From positions 30,112,906 to 30,176,905 of the forward strand of contig OY987264.1 of the NCBI GenBank assembly GCA_963920665.1: 64,000 bases of DNA, in the 5' to 3' direction. Positions within the stretch are counted from its first letter, which is position 1. Each line of letters starts with the position of its first letter. Shown piece after piece: positions 50,030 to 61,035 of this stretch. This DNA comes from Straminergon stramineum (Eukaryota > Streptophyta > Bryopsida > Hypnales > Calliergonaceae). A model generated the notes under the pieces. That model did no database searches. It was not told where the DNA came from and saw nothing but the letters and a program-made list of their open reading frames with translations. The position numbers and the translations under genes were made by a program.

Positions 50030-50580
50030 TGTACATTTCCAGAATCAGTATGTACGCATGTTGAAGAAACGATTTTAGAAACCTTCTAAAGTAGGAGGTT
50101 CAAATAGCGCCCATCTAAGAGCTGAAAGTGAATTTTGGGAAGGTTAAACTTCTTTAAATATTTTTCAGTAAAATTTCCTTGAAAGAAAAGAGGGATTGGC
50201 ATTCTGATTCAAGTTGTTTCATATTTTTTTTGAGCTTTGTGGAATTAGTTATGAATTTTTGAAGTCAAAATGGCATAGGGCTCTAAAACCGCCCACTTCC
50301 TCAAATGTAAATTGTTGGTAATTGTTGGAACTACCCAATTCCTATAAAGATGAAAAAACACCATATACAAATTGTGTACATTTGAGGAGGTGGGAGGTTT
50401 TAGAGCTTCAGCAGATTTCAAACTTCCTACTTTACCAAACGAAAACTTTGACCCTTTTTAACTTTTGCAAACATTATCCAAATGCAGCATTCTTTGGTGT
50501 GTTGGAACTTCTTTTCACTTGCCAACAAGAAAATTAATGAAAATTTGACTAGTCTAATGATAGTAACTAGGGATACAATA
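50030..50580 (+). repeat. Dispersed repeat family C, copy 1
   Basis: One part (50,030-50,100 and 50,440-50,580) matches 53,290-53,570, sharing AATCARTATGTAYGYATGT, GCATTCTTTGGTGTG versus ACATTCTTTTGTGTG, and TTGCCAACAAGAAAAT versus TAGCCAACAAGAAAAT. Another part (50,150-50,290) matches 56,515-56,650 and 60,350-60,460, sharing GTTTCATATTTTTTTTGAGC and AATTAGTTATGAATTTTTG. There is no coding capacity. Confidence 0.6.
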
Positions 50581-51126
50581 ACTACACCTAAAATGGACCA
50601 CTCTTTAAAATTGATCCCTATTTTTTAAGGGAAATTGAAGAAGAAGGATACCCAAAATGGTGTGCATTACAAGGACAAGTGTAAGGTGCAATTGGGGGTC
50701 ATTTTGAGTAGTGTGCAACTCTATTTGTAGTACTATAGAGGTGGCACCCCTTACAAGTGGTCAATTTTGGGTACACTTTCTATTGTTTTAACTTCTTCTC
50801 TTTGACACTATGTTTTGATACTATGAGTATTGTTTCTTCATGTGTTGTAAATGCATTTTGGCATCACCTACACGACACTTATAGCACCATACACCTTGCA
50901 TCATTCTTTGAAAATTTGTAACTAATTTACAACGCATCCACAAATTATGGAACCACTTGCATTTGATTCACAATCATCCACCAATGTGCAAAAATTGTTG
51001 TTCATTTTCTAGAGCATATTGGTTGTGCCATAGAGCTTCATTTGTGCAATTTTAGGTGTAATTAACCTTAGTAGCAAAATGTGGTGATTTAGTCTTTTAA
51101 GATATCTACCTTGAACCCCTCCATGA

Positions 51127-51370
51127 CACTGAGGCCAAAAAGTAATGGATAGATGACATCATTGTTCACTGTAGAAACAAAAAAATGCACCTATTGGTCC
51201 AATAATTGGAGCAGTCTTTTTTCAGGTTTTTTTGAAACCGGAATTTATTCCAGAATGTTAACCATATTACCAGAACAACAAACGGGCAGAACACAGAGCT
51301 GGCTGAGGGCAAGCCCTGAGATAAAATTGGAGAAGTTTTGATGACTACAATGGCATGGGGGCCACGTCCT
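51127..51370 (+). repeat. Dispersed repeat family D, copy 1, interrupted by an insertion
   Basis: This segment aligns with 62,040-62,170: GAGGCCAAAAAGTAATGGAT, ATAGATGACATCATTGTTCA, AATGCACCTATTGGTCCAAT on the left, then GATGACTACAATGGCATGGG and GGGCCACGTCCT on the right. Between the two halves copy 1 has about 121 extra bases, which are described as a retroposon-like insertion. Confidence 0.65.
51215..51326 (-). mobile_element. 112-bp retroposon-like insertion
   Basis: The insert interrupts repeat family D and is flanked by TTGGAGCAG (51,206-51,214) and TTGGAGAAG (51,327-51,335), a likely 9-bp duplication with one change. On the minus strand it ends in an A-rich tail (CCGGTTTCAAAAAAACCTG followed by AAAAAAGA), the layout of a 5'-truncated LINE or a SINE inserted on the minus strand. 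It is clearly GC-richer than its host. Which retroelement family it comes from I cannot say. Confidence 0.55.
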
Positions 51371-51689
51371 TTAAGAATTTAACTTAAAGTTACGTCACGT
51401 CACCTCCATTTGCTCAACTATAGTATGCAAGTTGATGGTCATAATGTAATAACTCACATTATAACAAGACCACCCCGCCATCACGATTGACTGACTGAAT
51501 GTGAAATTGTCCATGGGTTTAAAAAAAACACTAAAAATCTAACTGAAAAACTGACAGAATGCTAATAAAAGTCTAAGTTAAAAAAAAAGTCTTTCCTAAC
51601 TTGTCCGCCAAAAGATTTGTTATCATGATATTTTAACTTAAATTATGCCTGTAGTCAGTCAAGCACTCATGTGAAGCCTGTGTTGCGGG

Positions 51690-51981
51690 TGACCCCTCTC
51701 CTCCCGGAGGGGTGGGGCGGGTATTTCCCGGAAGCATGGAAGTTAAGCTTACTATTACTGAATTTGGCCAAAGCAGGACATGTCAAACTGACCTGGCCAA
51801 ATCGTTTAGCGATTTGATTCCAACTTTTGATTCAGCTTTTTGCAACAGACAGAGTCTGCCTTTATTTACTATGAGGGACCGGGACTCCTGGGAGGAAGGG
51901 ATGGAAGTCCATTTTTTTTGGAATTCCCTCTCCACCGCTGATCGGTGAACTTCACCCACCCCGACTCCACATGGAAGCCCA
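51690..51981. mobile_element. GC-rich foldback-related element with a short open frame
   Basis: The right end (CCCGACTCCACATGGAAGCC) matches that of the element at 54,200-54,342, and ATGGAAGTCCATTTTTTTTG near 51,901 is shared with it. The left boundary is unclear. The interior is unusually GC-rich for this region and has an open frame that includes an ATG near 51,736 (MEVKLTITEFGQSRTCQTD). It may be a captured gene fragment, but the family is not recognised. Confidence 0.4.
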
Positions 51982-52418
51982 CCCTTAACTTACACGGGCA
52001 CATCATCAAAAGGAATGGCCCATGCACTCGTCAATAAACTTATTCAACGATTTAGACAAAAGAAAAAAACATGGTGGAACTTAGTAAGTACGCTATGTAT
52101 AGGTCAATTTTGTAAATAATTGAAGGGGGAAAATTGGAGCATGTCTAAAATATGAAAAAAAATTGTACAACTGTAGTATTTCTGAAAATCTGAGAAAAGT
52201 TCATTGTTGAAAAATTCTGAATATTCAAAAATTATTCTTGAAAAAACTTAGATGAAAAAAAACCCGAAAAAATCCGTTCAATTGTGAGTAGAAAAGAATC
52301 AAATAAGTGAAATGAGTGTCTCCAAAATTGACTTGTATTTGTTATGAATAGAGGTTGAACATTCTAGTTGAGAACATGTAGAGTTCAATTTTAAGAAATT
52401 TCCTCAATTAGGTGCAAT

Positions 52419-52592
52419 CACTAGAAGAAACTTGTTTTTTTTATTCAGACCTTTTTTGTGACATCCACTTGTTTTTACATTATATTGGGTGTTACAATTA
52501 ACATCATTTTGTTATCTTTTATGTCATTGTTGACATAAAAATAGGTAGGAGTGATGAAAATGCATAAAAAAACACACGGTTTTCTTCTAGTG
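52419..52592. mobile_element. 174-bp CACTA-type MITE
   Basis: Starts CACTAGAAGAAA and ends TTTCTTCTAGTG, with the perfect 3-bp duplication AAT on both sides (52,416-52,418 and 52,593-52,595). The interior contains TGACATCCACTTG and GACATAAAAATAGG, like the subterminal words of the larger element at 38,329. It is non-coding. Confidence 0.85.
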
Positions 52593-53289
52593 AATTACTT
52601 TGCTCAAATTAGATTGAACTTTTGATGTGAATCAAGTTCTTCAAACTTCCAATCTAGTCTTTAAACATCAATTAGTCAATTTATATAGACTCAAGCTAGT
52701 CAATTTGAATAATCAAGTACGCCTGAAAATGGAGAGAAATTGACTTCATCAATTTGAATGCTCCATTTTAACACTATTGATATGAAAATGATAAATGAAA
52801 AATCACAAAATGCAAATACTTATCTTTTATAAATCATGAAAATTTCATGAATGCAGTGGTTGTAGAGACTTTGAATTATTATCAAATTTTGAAGTAAAAT
52901 AGAAAGAAATTCATATCAATACAAAATAAGCATAAAATTGAAGAAATCACTAAGAAAGTTTACTATAGTGCATGACATTGTAGATAGTGCAACAAACTAC
53001 TATTTTCATGTGTTTAGAAATAAGAGTATGCACTTATGGTATACCTTTGAATTGCAATGAATTTTCAATTTTCAAGAAATTTACAAAGCATGAACCTGAA
53101 TTGAAAAACTTCAAGTACTTGATTTTGATTAATTGCATTGAAATTAAAATCAAGTATTGAGAACAAAATGACCCAAAGAGCCCAAAATATACTACATGAT
53201 AAGTTATTTTTGAAACTAACACTTGTGCAATAATGAATGATGTGAATATTCCCTTGTAAAATGTATACATGAACATGAATGAAAATACC

Positions 53290-53570
53290 TTCATCTAAAT
53301 TGGGTACACCCACCTTGCCTAAAACCACCATCGTCACTTTGTATACTTTTCCAAAATCAATATGTATGTATGTGGAAAAAACAATTCTAGAACAAATACA
53401 CAATTTTTTTAACCCTTCAGAGCTTTTGTTCATGGTATTCAAATGCCACATTCTTTTGTGTGCTTGAACGTCTTAAGTTTTCACTAGCCAACAAGAAAAT
53501 ATAAAAAATTGGCCAATTTAACAATAGTAGTTAGGCATAGGGTCAAAAAGTAGTGGTTCTAAGGGTACCC
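53290..53570 (+). repeat. Dispersed repeat family C, copy 2
   Basis: This aligns with parts of 50,000-50,580, including AATTGGGTACACCCACCTTG (compare GTGGGTACACCC near 49,980), the AATCAATATGTATGTATGT word, CATTCTTTTGTGTGCTTG and AGCCAACAAGAAAAT, in the same order and orientation. Confidence 0.55.
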
Positions 53571-54199
53571 ACATTATTGTTCTTGAAATTTCTTAGAGCA
53601 TGGCCACCCATGTGTGCTAGGGATCTAGCACTCTTCAAATGTGGATAAAAAGTGCTACAAGCCCTTCACAATATTCTATTAAGACACAATCCCAACATGT
53701 TAAGGAATGGCCCTTGAGATCATTGTTCATCCTAAGTTTAGTTGTTTTATCCTTTATTCTAGTTGATGAGTGGTCAATTGACTATTCATAGGTCATATTT
53801 GGTGAGCAAGGGTGAGGAACAAGAAAATTGAGGGCCCTTCAAAGTTAGATGGAAGATTTGAGTGTGACAAGTTTAGCAAGTAAGGGTGCCTATGTTATTT
53901 TTAGTTAAAGTTTCAATGCCCCCTCCCAATAGTGAAGAGCCACTCAAGTATAAATTTGTTTGGTGATGAGTCACTACTCAAATGTTACTTGATAGAGGTC
54001 AAAGATGACCCTAAACCACCTGATGATAGTAGTGAGGTACTGAAACCAAATGGCATGGTTGCGGGTTCCATACCTGATAACTATAAGTTCTTTACCTTGT
54101 GTGAAATCAACCTCTCTTCTTGATGGAAAACCCTTGCAATGTATTTACTAAACACATTTGTTTCAAAAGAAAAAAAAAAAAGATTACTTGACTATGAGT

Positions 54200-54342
54200 C
54201 GGCTTCTATGTGGAGTCCGGGGTCTGGTAATGCTCGTTGATCAACAATAGAATGGAAGTCCATTTTTTTTTGAGTCCCCATTCCACCATTGTCATTGGTC
54301 GATGGGCTTCACCGACCTAGACTCCACTCCACATGGAAGCCC
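54200..54342. mobile_element. 143-bp foldback MITE
   Basis: The ends GGCTTCTATGTGGAGTC and its inverted counterpart GACTCCACTCCACATGGAAGCC fold on each other. The inner parts TTGATCAACAATAGAATGGA and TTCCACCATTGTCATTGGTC are also roughly complementary. The same words occur at 49,536 and 51,981, so this is a small family. It lies 12 bp from a CACTA MITE. Confidence 0.6.
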
Positions 54343-54354
54343 AACCCCTTGTAG

Positions 54355-54537
54355 CACTAGTAGAAAACAATGTTCTACACAACCAAAAACAATTGACATT
54401 TTTTAAAAACTACGTAGTATAAAACGCAAATTTCTAAAAACTATGTTGCAATCAACGCAATTTTTTTGTTTTTTGGCAAAGAACACAGAAATACATCAGC
54501 TACTTTTTGTTCATTGAAACACTATTTTCTACTAGTG
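54355..54537. mobile_element. 183-bp CACTA-type MITE
   Basis: Starts CACTAGTAGAAAACA and ends with the inverted repeat TATTTTCTACTAGTG. The 3-bp duplication TAG is perfect on both sides (54,352-54,354 and 54,538-54,540). It is non-coding, with AT-rich words (AAACGCAAATTTCTAAAAAC) in the interior. Confidence 0.85.
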
Positions 54538-55666
54538 TAGTACTATTCAAGTTGGATGACTTACAAAGTAATCTTCATGAGGTAAGGCAACTTAATTGTT
54601 AAGGCAACCTAATTTCACTATTCAATGGAACCTTATTTGTTGGGCTTGTCTATCTTTTTCAATTGCTTGGAGACAAACAAATCAAGATTGATTATCATTA
54701 TTAGGGCTCTTTTTTTTCATTTTTTACGAAGTGCTAAAGTGGTGATACAAAGTGTTACAATGATTGCTCCAAATTTCAGCATTCATCCACATATCGGATA
54801 GAAAATATCACATTAGCACATATCACATGTCCATAATTCTCTTTTCATCTACAATTTGGCGATTCCATCCAAGATTTTTTTTCTAATTCAAAATTTTCCG
54901 GGGAAAAACTTCACAACCTTTTGTGCGATTTTCTTCCCCAATTTTTTTGGGTGGTGCAATCTGGCACCACCCCAAAGCCCCAAAAAATAAAAGCCCTGAT
55001 CATTATCATCACCCACGGCATTTCTACCCATGCTAAGGCACATGTGCCTGACTCACTTGAAGAATAATAGAATTGTCCAATTAGAAAGAGAATTCTTAGC
55101 CTAGTTAAGCTTACCCTAGTTTAGAGTCCGTGGGAATCTCCATATCATATGGAGAGGAAAAAATCAAAGGCTAGTGACAGAGATAGAGTCCATGTGCTTC
55201 ATTATTTAAGTTAACTTTTTTATTTCCTGCAACTGGGCAACGGCACTGGCTAATCATTAGTGAAATAAATAAATTAGCTACTGTAATGTCCATACAGTAT
55301 TGGGAGAGGGAAGGAACCAAGTAAGTAACTTAACTTATTAACCGCTAAAGGAGGTTGCCCTTGTTCATATGGTGACCGTGCAAAGAGGACCTAAAAATAC
55401 AAGTGGCGTTCATTGTAGCATAGCATGTGGTATGGGGCTGATTTATCTTGGAGCCTTATGGAGAGCATGTTATGAAATTTGCATCATTTTTGAGTAAGTG
55501 AAGAATTGTGAAAGATTTTCTTGTATTTGGCCTTAGTGGGATGAAGGAATATAGAAATAGTAGATCACATTGTGGCTCCTGCTTGCATTAGGGGTTAACT
55601 TCATGTGTTTGTGGTTTTCCTGACATTCATAAATAGTGAGTTAGATCTCTTTCTTACACCTATTAA

Positions 55667-56389
55667 CCCCTAAAGTCCCAATGTCACTTTTCTGTCAAAA
55701 ATGACTCAAAATTGCAACTTCTGATGTGTTCACCTAAGAAAAAAAAATGATTTTTTGAAATCTAAGTGTAGGATCTTGTACTTCACTGGTCTCAGATCAT
55801 GTGGTACAAATTTCAGAAATTTTGACTATACGGATAGGATGATATTAGCATTCAAAGTTGAGAAAAGAAGGTTTTTTTGAGTGTTGGCAAGCAATTTCAG
55901 ATGACTTTGACCACCATCTATGGAAAAAATTTGCATTAAGATGGGATTGGAGCATTATAATCCCCATGGTAAACAATTTTTTTTGAGAAATTGTGAAAAT
56001 TGCATTCAAAAATGAATCCTATAAGTTATTTTTTCAAGAAGATGCTCTAATTGCCCAAAAAATAAGATTGTCCATAACTTTCATGTAACAAATCCAAATG
56101 GAATGATTCAAAGCTTCCTATATAGATAAAATTACAATCTATGAGAAAAAAATATTCATTAATTTTTTTGGGTGTGAGAGGATTTATACCTACTGCACTG
56201 AAAAAAAGGACCTTTAGTGCCATAACTTTTGCTCCCGAGCACTAAATGAAATAAAAATTATATTCCTAGAAACCTACTAATTTTCTATGTCTTCTCAAAA
56301 AGTTTCAAAAAATCAAGATGAATATTGAGAATGTGGGAGCTTGCCCAAAATCCATTTTGTCCCCCAAGGGGACAATGGGACTTTAGGGG
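55667..56389 (+). mobile_element. 723-bp TTAA-flanked TIR element, best-preserved ends
   Basis: Left end CCCCTAAAGTCCCAATGTC and right end (reverse complement) CCCCTAAAGTCCCATTGTC match at 18 of 19 bases. The flanks are TTAA (55,663-55,666) and TCAA (56,390-56,393), the latter probably a mutated TTAA. Just inside the right end is a perfect-arm palindrome, GTCCCCCAAGGGGAC. The interior shares its word order with the copies near 12.4, 29.1, 62.5 and 62.9 kb (AGGATCTTGTAC, ATATTAGCATTCAAAGTTGA, CATAACTTTTGCTCCCGAGC). No transposase frame exists, so it is non-autonomous. TTAA duplication with CCC...GGG ends suggests the piggyBac superfamily. Confidence 0.75.
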
Positions 56390-56514
56390 TCAATACATTT
56401 CCAACTCCCTTACTATGAGATTTTACACTCACAATTGACATCCAAAAGGTAGTATATTCTTAAAACGACCTTTAAATAGTTGATTGTAGTTTGGGGGGGA
56501 GGTAAAGTCCTTGA

Positions 56515-56650
56515 AACAATTTTCAGGGAGTTCATTTTTTGTAAGAAGGAAAAATGGAATTGGCATCTCATCCAAGTCGTTTCATATTTTTTGGACCTTT
56601 GTGAAATTAGTTAAATTTTTTTGAAGTTGAAGTGTAATGGTAGCTTTTAA
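56515..56650 (+). repeat. Dispersed repeat family C, partial copy 3
   Basis: Matches 50,150-50,290 (GGAATTGGCATCTCATCCAA, GTTTCATATTTTTTGGACC, AATTAGTTAAATTTTTTTG) and, more weakly, 60,350-60,460. It begins about 120 bp after the TIR element at 55,667-56,389. Confidence 0.5.
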
Positions 56651-57377
56651 AGCAAGGTTCCCCCTCCTGAACTATACAATATTGGTACATTGAAGAAAGA
56701 AAAATTTACCTTTGTGTTAGAGGTTGCTTTAAGAGTCAGGTTACTTTTAGAGCACCCTACCTAACTCCTGAAGGCCCATGGGCTTTCAGGATTTAAAGAC
56801 ATCATTGCTTTTGAATTGTTATAGGTCTAAATGTCACTAAGGTATAGAAATCTCAACTATAAAATCTTATAGTGTACGTGTTGTAGATGATGTGAATCAA
56901 ATTTGGAGTCATTTGGCCACATAGATTGCAAGAATATAATGTTTTAGTATTGAAAAAGGATGTTATAATTTTCCTAGCAATACATTTGGAGGTGAAATTC
57001 AACTTCTAAACCTATTCAAATGAAAAAAAACTTGAAACTAGAGAGTGCTTTAAAACCAACATACAAACACATTGGTGAAGGAAAATATCATTCAATTGAC
57101 TTATTGTGTCTATAAAATGGCTTTGAAATGTCAAAAACAACAAATTTCTTTTTTGCAAAATACACATCTATGGCTAAACCTCCTACTAAATTGTTTACCA
57201 TTCATTCTCAACTTCTTGAATTGATATGAAATTTTAACCACGCATACTAGACTAGTATGCACAACTTTCCCAAAAACATTTACTAAAAATGATCATTGTA
57301 TGCTTTGTGGCAATGACTACCACTTTGGGGTGCATTGTGACAAAGTGCTAGTTTAAGAGAAAACCATACATTACTTT

Positions 57378-57480
57378 CAAAAGGGGTGTACGGGTCATTT
57401 CCCTATTGGTTGCACAAGTTTTACACAAATTCAAAAAGGGGTGTCTGTGTCATTTTTCTACTAAATGTAGAACTTATACA
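57378..57480 (+). repeat. 54-bp imperfect tandem duplication
   Basis: CAAAAGGGGTGTACGGGTCA (57,378) recurs as CAAAAAGGGGTGTCTGTGTC (57,432), each followed by ATTT, CTA and a later ACTTATACA/AGTTTTACA word. No function is apparent. Confidence 0.6.
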
Positions 57481-57499
57481 TTAAAAAAAAATTCAAAGA

Positions 57500-58600
57500 C
57501 AGACATGTAGTCTTTCTATAAAAAGAGCTTCAAAATTCTCATTGGAAAGTATTTAGAAAATCTATAAAATACTGAACCCTAAAATTGTATCAAAGATCAT
57601 GGACGATGTTGTTAGACACCTTTGGTAGCAGCGCAACCTCTCCAAAGTTTTGGTGCAATTTTAAGAATGCAAACACACAAGGACCTCTCTAGACAAGCAA
57701 AGAAAAACTAAATGAAAACAAGTGACAACCTCAAACCCACATCTCTTGAACAATCTCATCTTCAATCTCTTCATCTTTGAAGGAATCACAAGTGTGCGGT
57801 CATTACACAAACAACCCACATAGAGCCAACAAACTGATCACTTCGCACTTTTTTAGATTTCTAGATTCAAATCCTACCAGTGATAGCATTTATCCATGTT
57901 CACTTGGAAGGATTTCAAAAACATGCATTTCCAAGAAGCCTTACAATAGTGTACACGAAGTCTTCCATATTGATTCTCTATCTTTGAATTACAGTGACTG
58001 ATAGAAGTTTTTTGGCTAGGGTTTCCAATAAAACCAATGAGACATTTCCACTGCTATTCTGGTTTAACTGAAGATGTTTACTCAAGCCAACAATAGCTTG
58101 TACCACAAAAACAAGGAAATTTCCAATTTTCCATCCAACCACCTCCTAGATCACAACTACTAACAATTAAACCCTAAATCTCCAATAAACCATCCAATAG
58201 ACTCCTCAACCACAAATTTTGACAATTAAACTCAAAATCCTCAAAACCCAGAATCATAACCCTGTACAAAACATTGTAAGCAATTACAAAACTCAGAATG
58301 GTGATAAAACCCTACTTATCAAATCAAGATGCTAAGCATCAAGTGCAGATCTGGAGTACGTTGAGTTTTTTCAGCTCCATGATCATTCCAATTCGCAAAA
58401 CTCCAAGAAACTAAAACTGAAATCCTAATACTGTCAATACCATAAGCACCTAAGCAGCCCGAATCGTCTCTCAGGGTGGCTCAAGAAATCAACGGCATAT
58501 TATTTTTGAAGATTGACGGCAAGGAAAGCGGGATTAATATTTTTTTTAAACAATCGATGGTGGGGGGGTTTCCAACGAGGGGAGGGGGGTAGGCACAGAG
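57500..58600. other. Less AT-rich stretch of uncertain nature
   Basis: The sequence is more balanced in composition and I saw none of the window's dispersed repeats in it. CTATAAAAAG near 57,517 is TATA-like, and open frames of 60-74 codons exist on the plus strand (for example 57,777-58,001). None has a recognisable domain or convincing splice signals linking it to another exon. It could be a gene remnant, an unspliced non-coding transcript or chance. Confidence 0.2.
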
Positions 58601-59049
58601 GTGCTAGCTACTTTGGGATGCATTGTATGAAGAAGAAAGAAGCCACCAAAGTTCAAATTGCTCCCAAACATTCAAAACAACTTGGATTGACATGAAAATT
58701 CTACCATTGATAGTAACTAGACTTCATAGGAAATATAACCCAATAATTTTATTGAAAACAAACATTGGATGAAGGAGATACAAACCCTTGAAGTTGAAAC
58801 CATCAAAATGCAATTTGGTGAACTCAAGTGGAGCCCGTGAATTTTGTATGGCTTTCAAAAAACCAATACACGTAGGATTGGTCTCAAAGTTTTACCACAA
58901 AAAACATAAGAAAGAGGTCAAATTTCCCAAATTTTTAGTTCCTAAATTTGCACATCAAATGAAAAAGTTACAACACTTTGAACTAGACTTCTAGACTATG
59001 TGAGGGCACTTTTGGTCCCTTGAGGTGCTTAGGGTTTGATCCAAGCTCC

Positions 59050-59680
59050 TAATCCCTAAATGCCCAAGGTCCCATATTTTGTTGTCACCTAAACTTTAAT
59101 GTTAAAATAAAATCTTATGAAAGTATTGTTTTTTAGTATATTCTTCTATAGTTGAATATGCTTTAAAATCTATTTTAGGTAATAATTTATGGGTTTTGAA
59201 AAAAATTGGTTATGATTTTTCTATTGAAGATTTTGTACTAGGGTGTCCATTGCAAATTTTAATTTTTTAGTATTGAAAGCTCGGGGGGGGGGGGATCACA
59301 TTGAAAATTCATTTAAAAAAATTGAGGAGTAGATTTTGAGAAGTTGTTAGTCAATTATGATTATGCATGTTATGGTCTTTAACCTCATATTTATTTTTTC
59401 ATGACCAATATTTTAGATTTGAATTTTAAAATAGGATTGAAAGACTTCAAATTACTTTCATAATTTTAACACCCTCTTGATCAAACATTATAATCTTTTA
59501 GTCCATAAGTACGATTGTTGTATTATCTTTCCTATGTGACCCATGACATGTCTAGTTTTAATTTGTAAGGTTATAGTTCTAAAAACATTAGTAAAGTTTA
59601 TCAAAAGTTAGACTTTTTGTTTAGATTTGAACAAACTCCAAGAAGCTCATAAAAGGCCCATGAGTAATATTTAGGGGCTA
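59050..59680 (+). mobile_element. TIR element, second subfamily, decayed ends
   Basis: The left end CTAATCCCTAAATGCCCAAG and right end ATATTTAGGGGCTA are decayed forms of TTAACCCCTAAATG and its inverse. The interior aligns with 14,033-14,965 in the same order (GAAGATTTTGTACTAGGGTG, GAGTAGATTTTGAGAAG, CACCCTCTTGATCAAACATT, GACATGTCTAGTTTTAATTT). A run of 12 G lies at 59,283-59,294. It is shorter than the other copy because of an internal deletion. Confidence 0.5.
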
Positions 59681-60349
59681 CCAAGGAGGTGTTACATTAA
59701 CACAAATAAATCAGGGTGTAACAAATTGCATCCTAAAAAACAATGCATACAATTGTGGTAATAACAAACTAGGCTTCTCAATACAAACAATAGAAACCAA
59801 ATGTAAATTGGTAACAACAATATTATATGATAATATGATCAAATTTAAAAACAACGAAAGTGATGTCATTGTAAAGTAAAGTGAGAAAAGACCTCAGGAA
59901 AATTCAATTGTTCAAATTCACATCATAAAATTGCAATATCTTTCGTATTTTCCATGAGTTCTCAAAATCTGATACACATTGTCATTTTGAAAAATAAAGA
60001 GAAATTCATACCATAGTATCTTTTTAAATTTGGAAACCTCTGCCATACATTTAATAAAATTTAACTTTTCAAGCTTTGGTAGTTGAAAATGAATGTCAAC
60101 AATTTTCATCATCCAAAAGACTGAAGTAATAAAATATTCATTTGTTGTACAAGTATCCAATACAACATACTATTAAGTATCATATTATCTGTGCCATGGT
60201 ACTTCTAATGTATTATATTACTAGTATCTTCTCCACCTAACCATTTATATTGATTACAGGAGAATCAAATGTTTAAGGTAGTCTGCTCATAAACCATGTG
60301 TTTAAGGACTGGTCGGCCTTTTCGATGGTTCTTCGATGCACGAAAATAT

Positions 60350-60460
60350 TTTTCCTTATTTTTCACTTGAAGAAAATTTGATGTGGAATCTAACCCAAGT
60401 GGTTTCATATTTTCGGAGCATTTTTGAATTACTTATGAATTTCTAAAGAATTCTGCCATA
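60350..60460 (+). repeat. Dispersed repeat family C, partial copy 4
   Basis: Shares GGTTTCATATTTTCGGAGC and AATTACTTATGAATTTCTAA with copies 1 and 3 (50,150 and 56,515). It is more diverged than those two. Confidence 0.4.
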
Positions 60461-60589
60461 GGTATCTATTTCATGATCGTAGACCTTACAAAACCCACAC
60501 AAGCGTAGTCTGAAAAAAGATATGGCTTCACCAGAAACAAGCACTACTGCATGTAGAAAGTAATAGACAGGGTTTCCAAATGTGACCTT

Positions 60590-60842
60590 TACTAAACTCC
60601 TAAAGAGTCAAGGCCTATTTTTTGACTAAAATCAATTGAAATTTTCATTTTTGTTGAGATCTTTCAAGAAAGAAAGAAAATTAAAATTAAGAAATCCAAC
60701 CATAGGATCTTGTACTATACTTGTACGAGATCCTATGGTAAATTTTTTTATCAAGTTTGACAGCACAGATTGAAAAGTATTAGCATTCTAAGTTGTGGGG
60801 GAAAAGTTTTTTTGAATACAGGCAAACATTTCAGAAATGAAC
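60590..60842 (+). mobile_element. Left part of a TTAA-flanked TIR element
   Basis: Begins ACTAAACTCCTAAAGAGTC, a decayed CCCCTAAAGTCC end, and then carries the family words AGGATCTTGTACTATACTTG, TTGACAGCACAGATTG and AAGTATTAGCATTCTAAGTT, losing similarity after about 60,842. At 60,699-60,731 the arms TAGGATCTTGTAC and GTACGAGATCCTA form a 13-bp stem with one mismatch. Confidence 0.5.
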
Positions 60843-61035
60843 CTACATTGGCTCTTATCCCATCCACTAGCAAAGTATAAAGGAACATTTGACAAATTTT
60901 AAACTGCTTTGACATCATTAACAAAACATTCAATGCTTTACACATATCCATTTTACAACTTGTTAATGTCCATTTCAGAACTTGGCTAGGGACAGTCTTT
61001 AGAAGACGCACGGAATTAGAGCAGACTATCATATT
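60843..61035 (-). other. Short protein-like open frame, unrecognised
   Basis: A minus-strand frame continuing to about 61,032 reads SNSVRLLKTVPSQVLKWTLT, then CKMDMCKALNVLLMMSKQFK. Its composition differs from its neighbours, and it begins where the TIR element at 60,590 loses similarity. There are no splice partners and I do not recognise a domain. It may be a fragment captured by or inserted next to the element, or chance. Confidence 0.15.

Noticed and set aside
57242..57260. Short palindrome GCATACTAGACTAGTATGC
   Set aside because: An isolated 19-bp palindrome in AT-rich DNA with no other copy or context; chance is likely.
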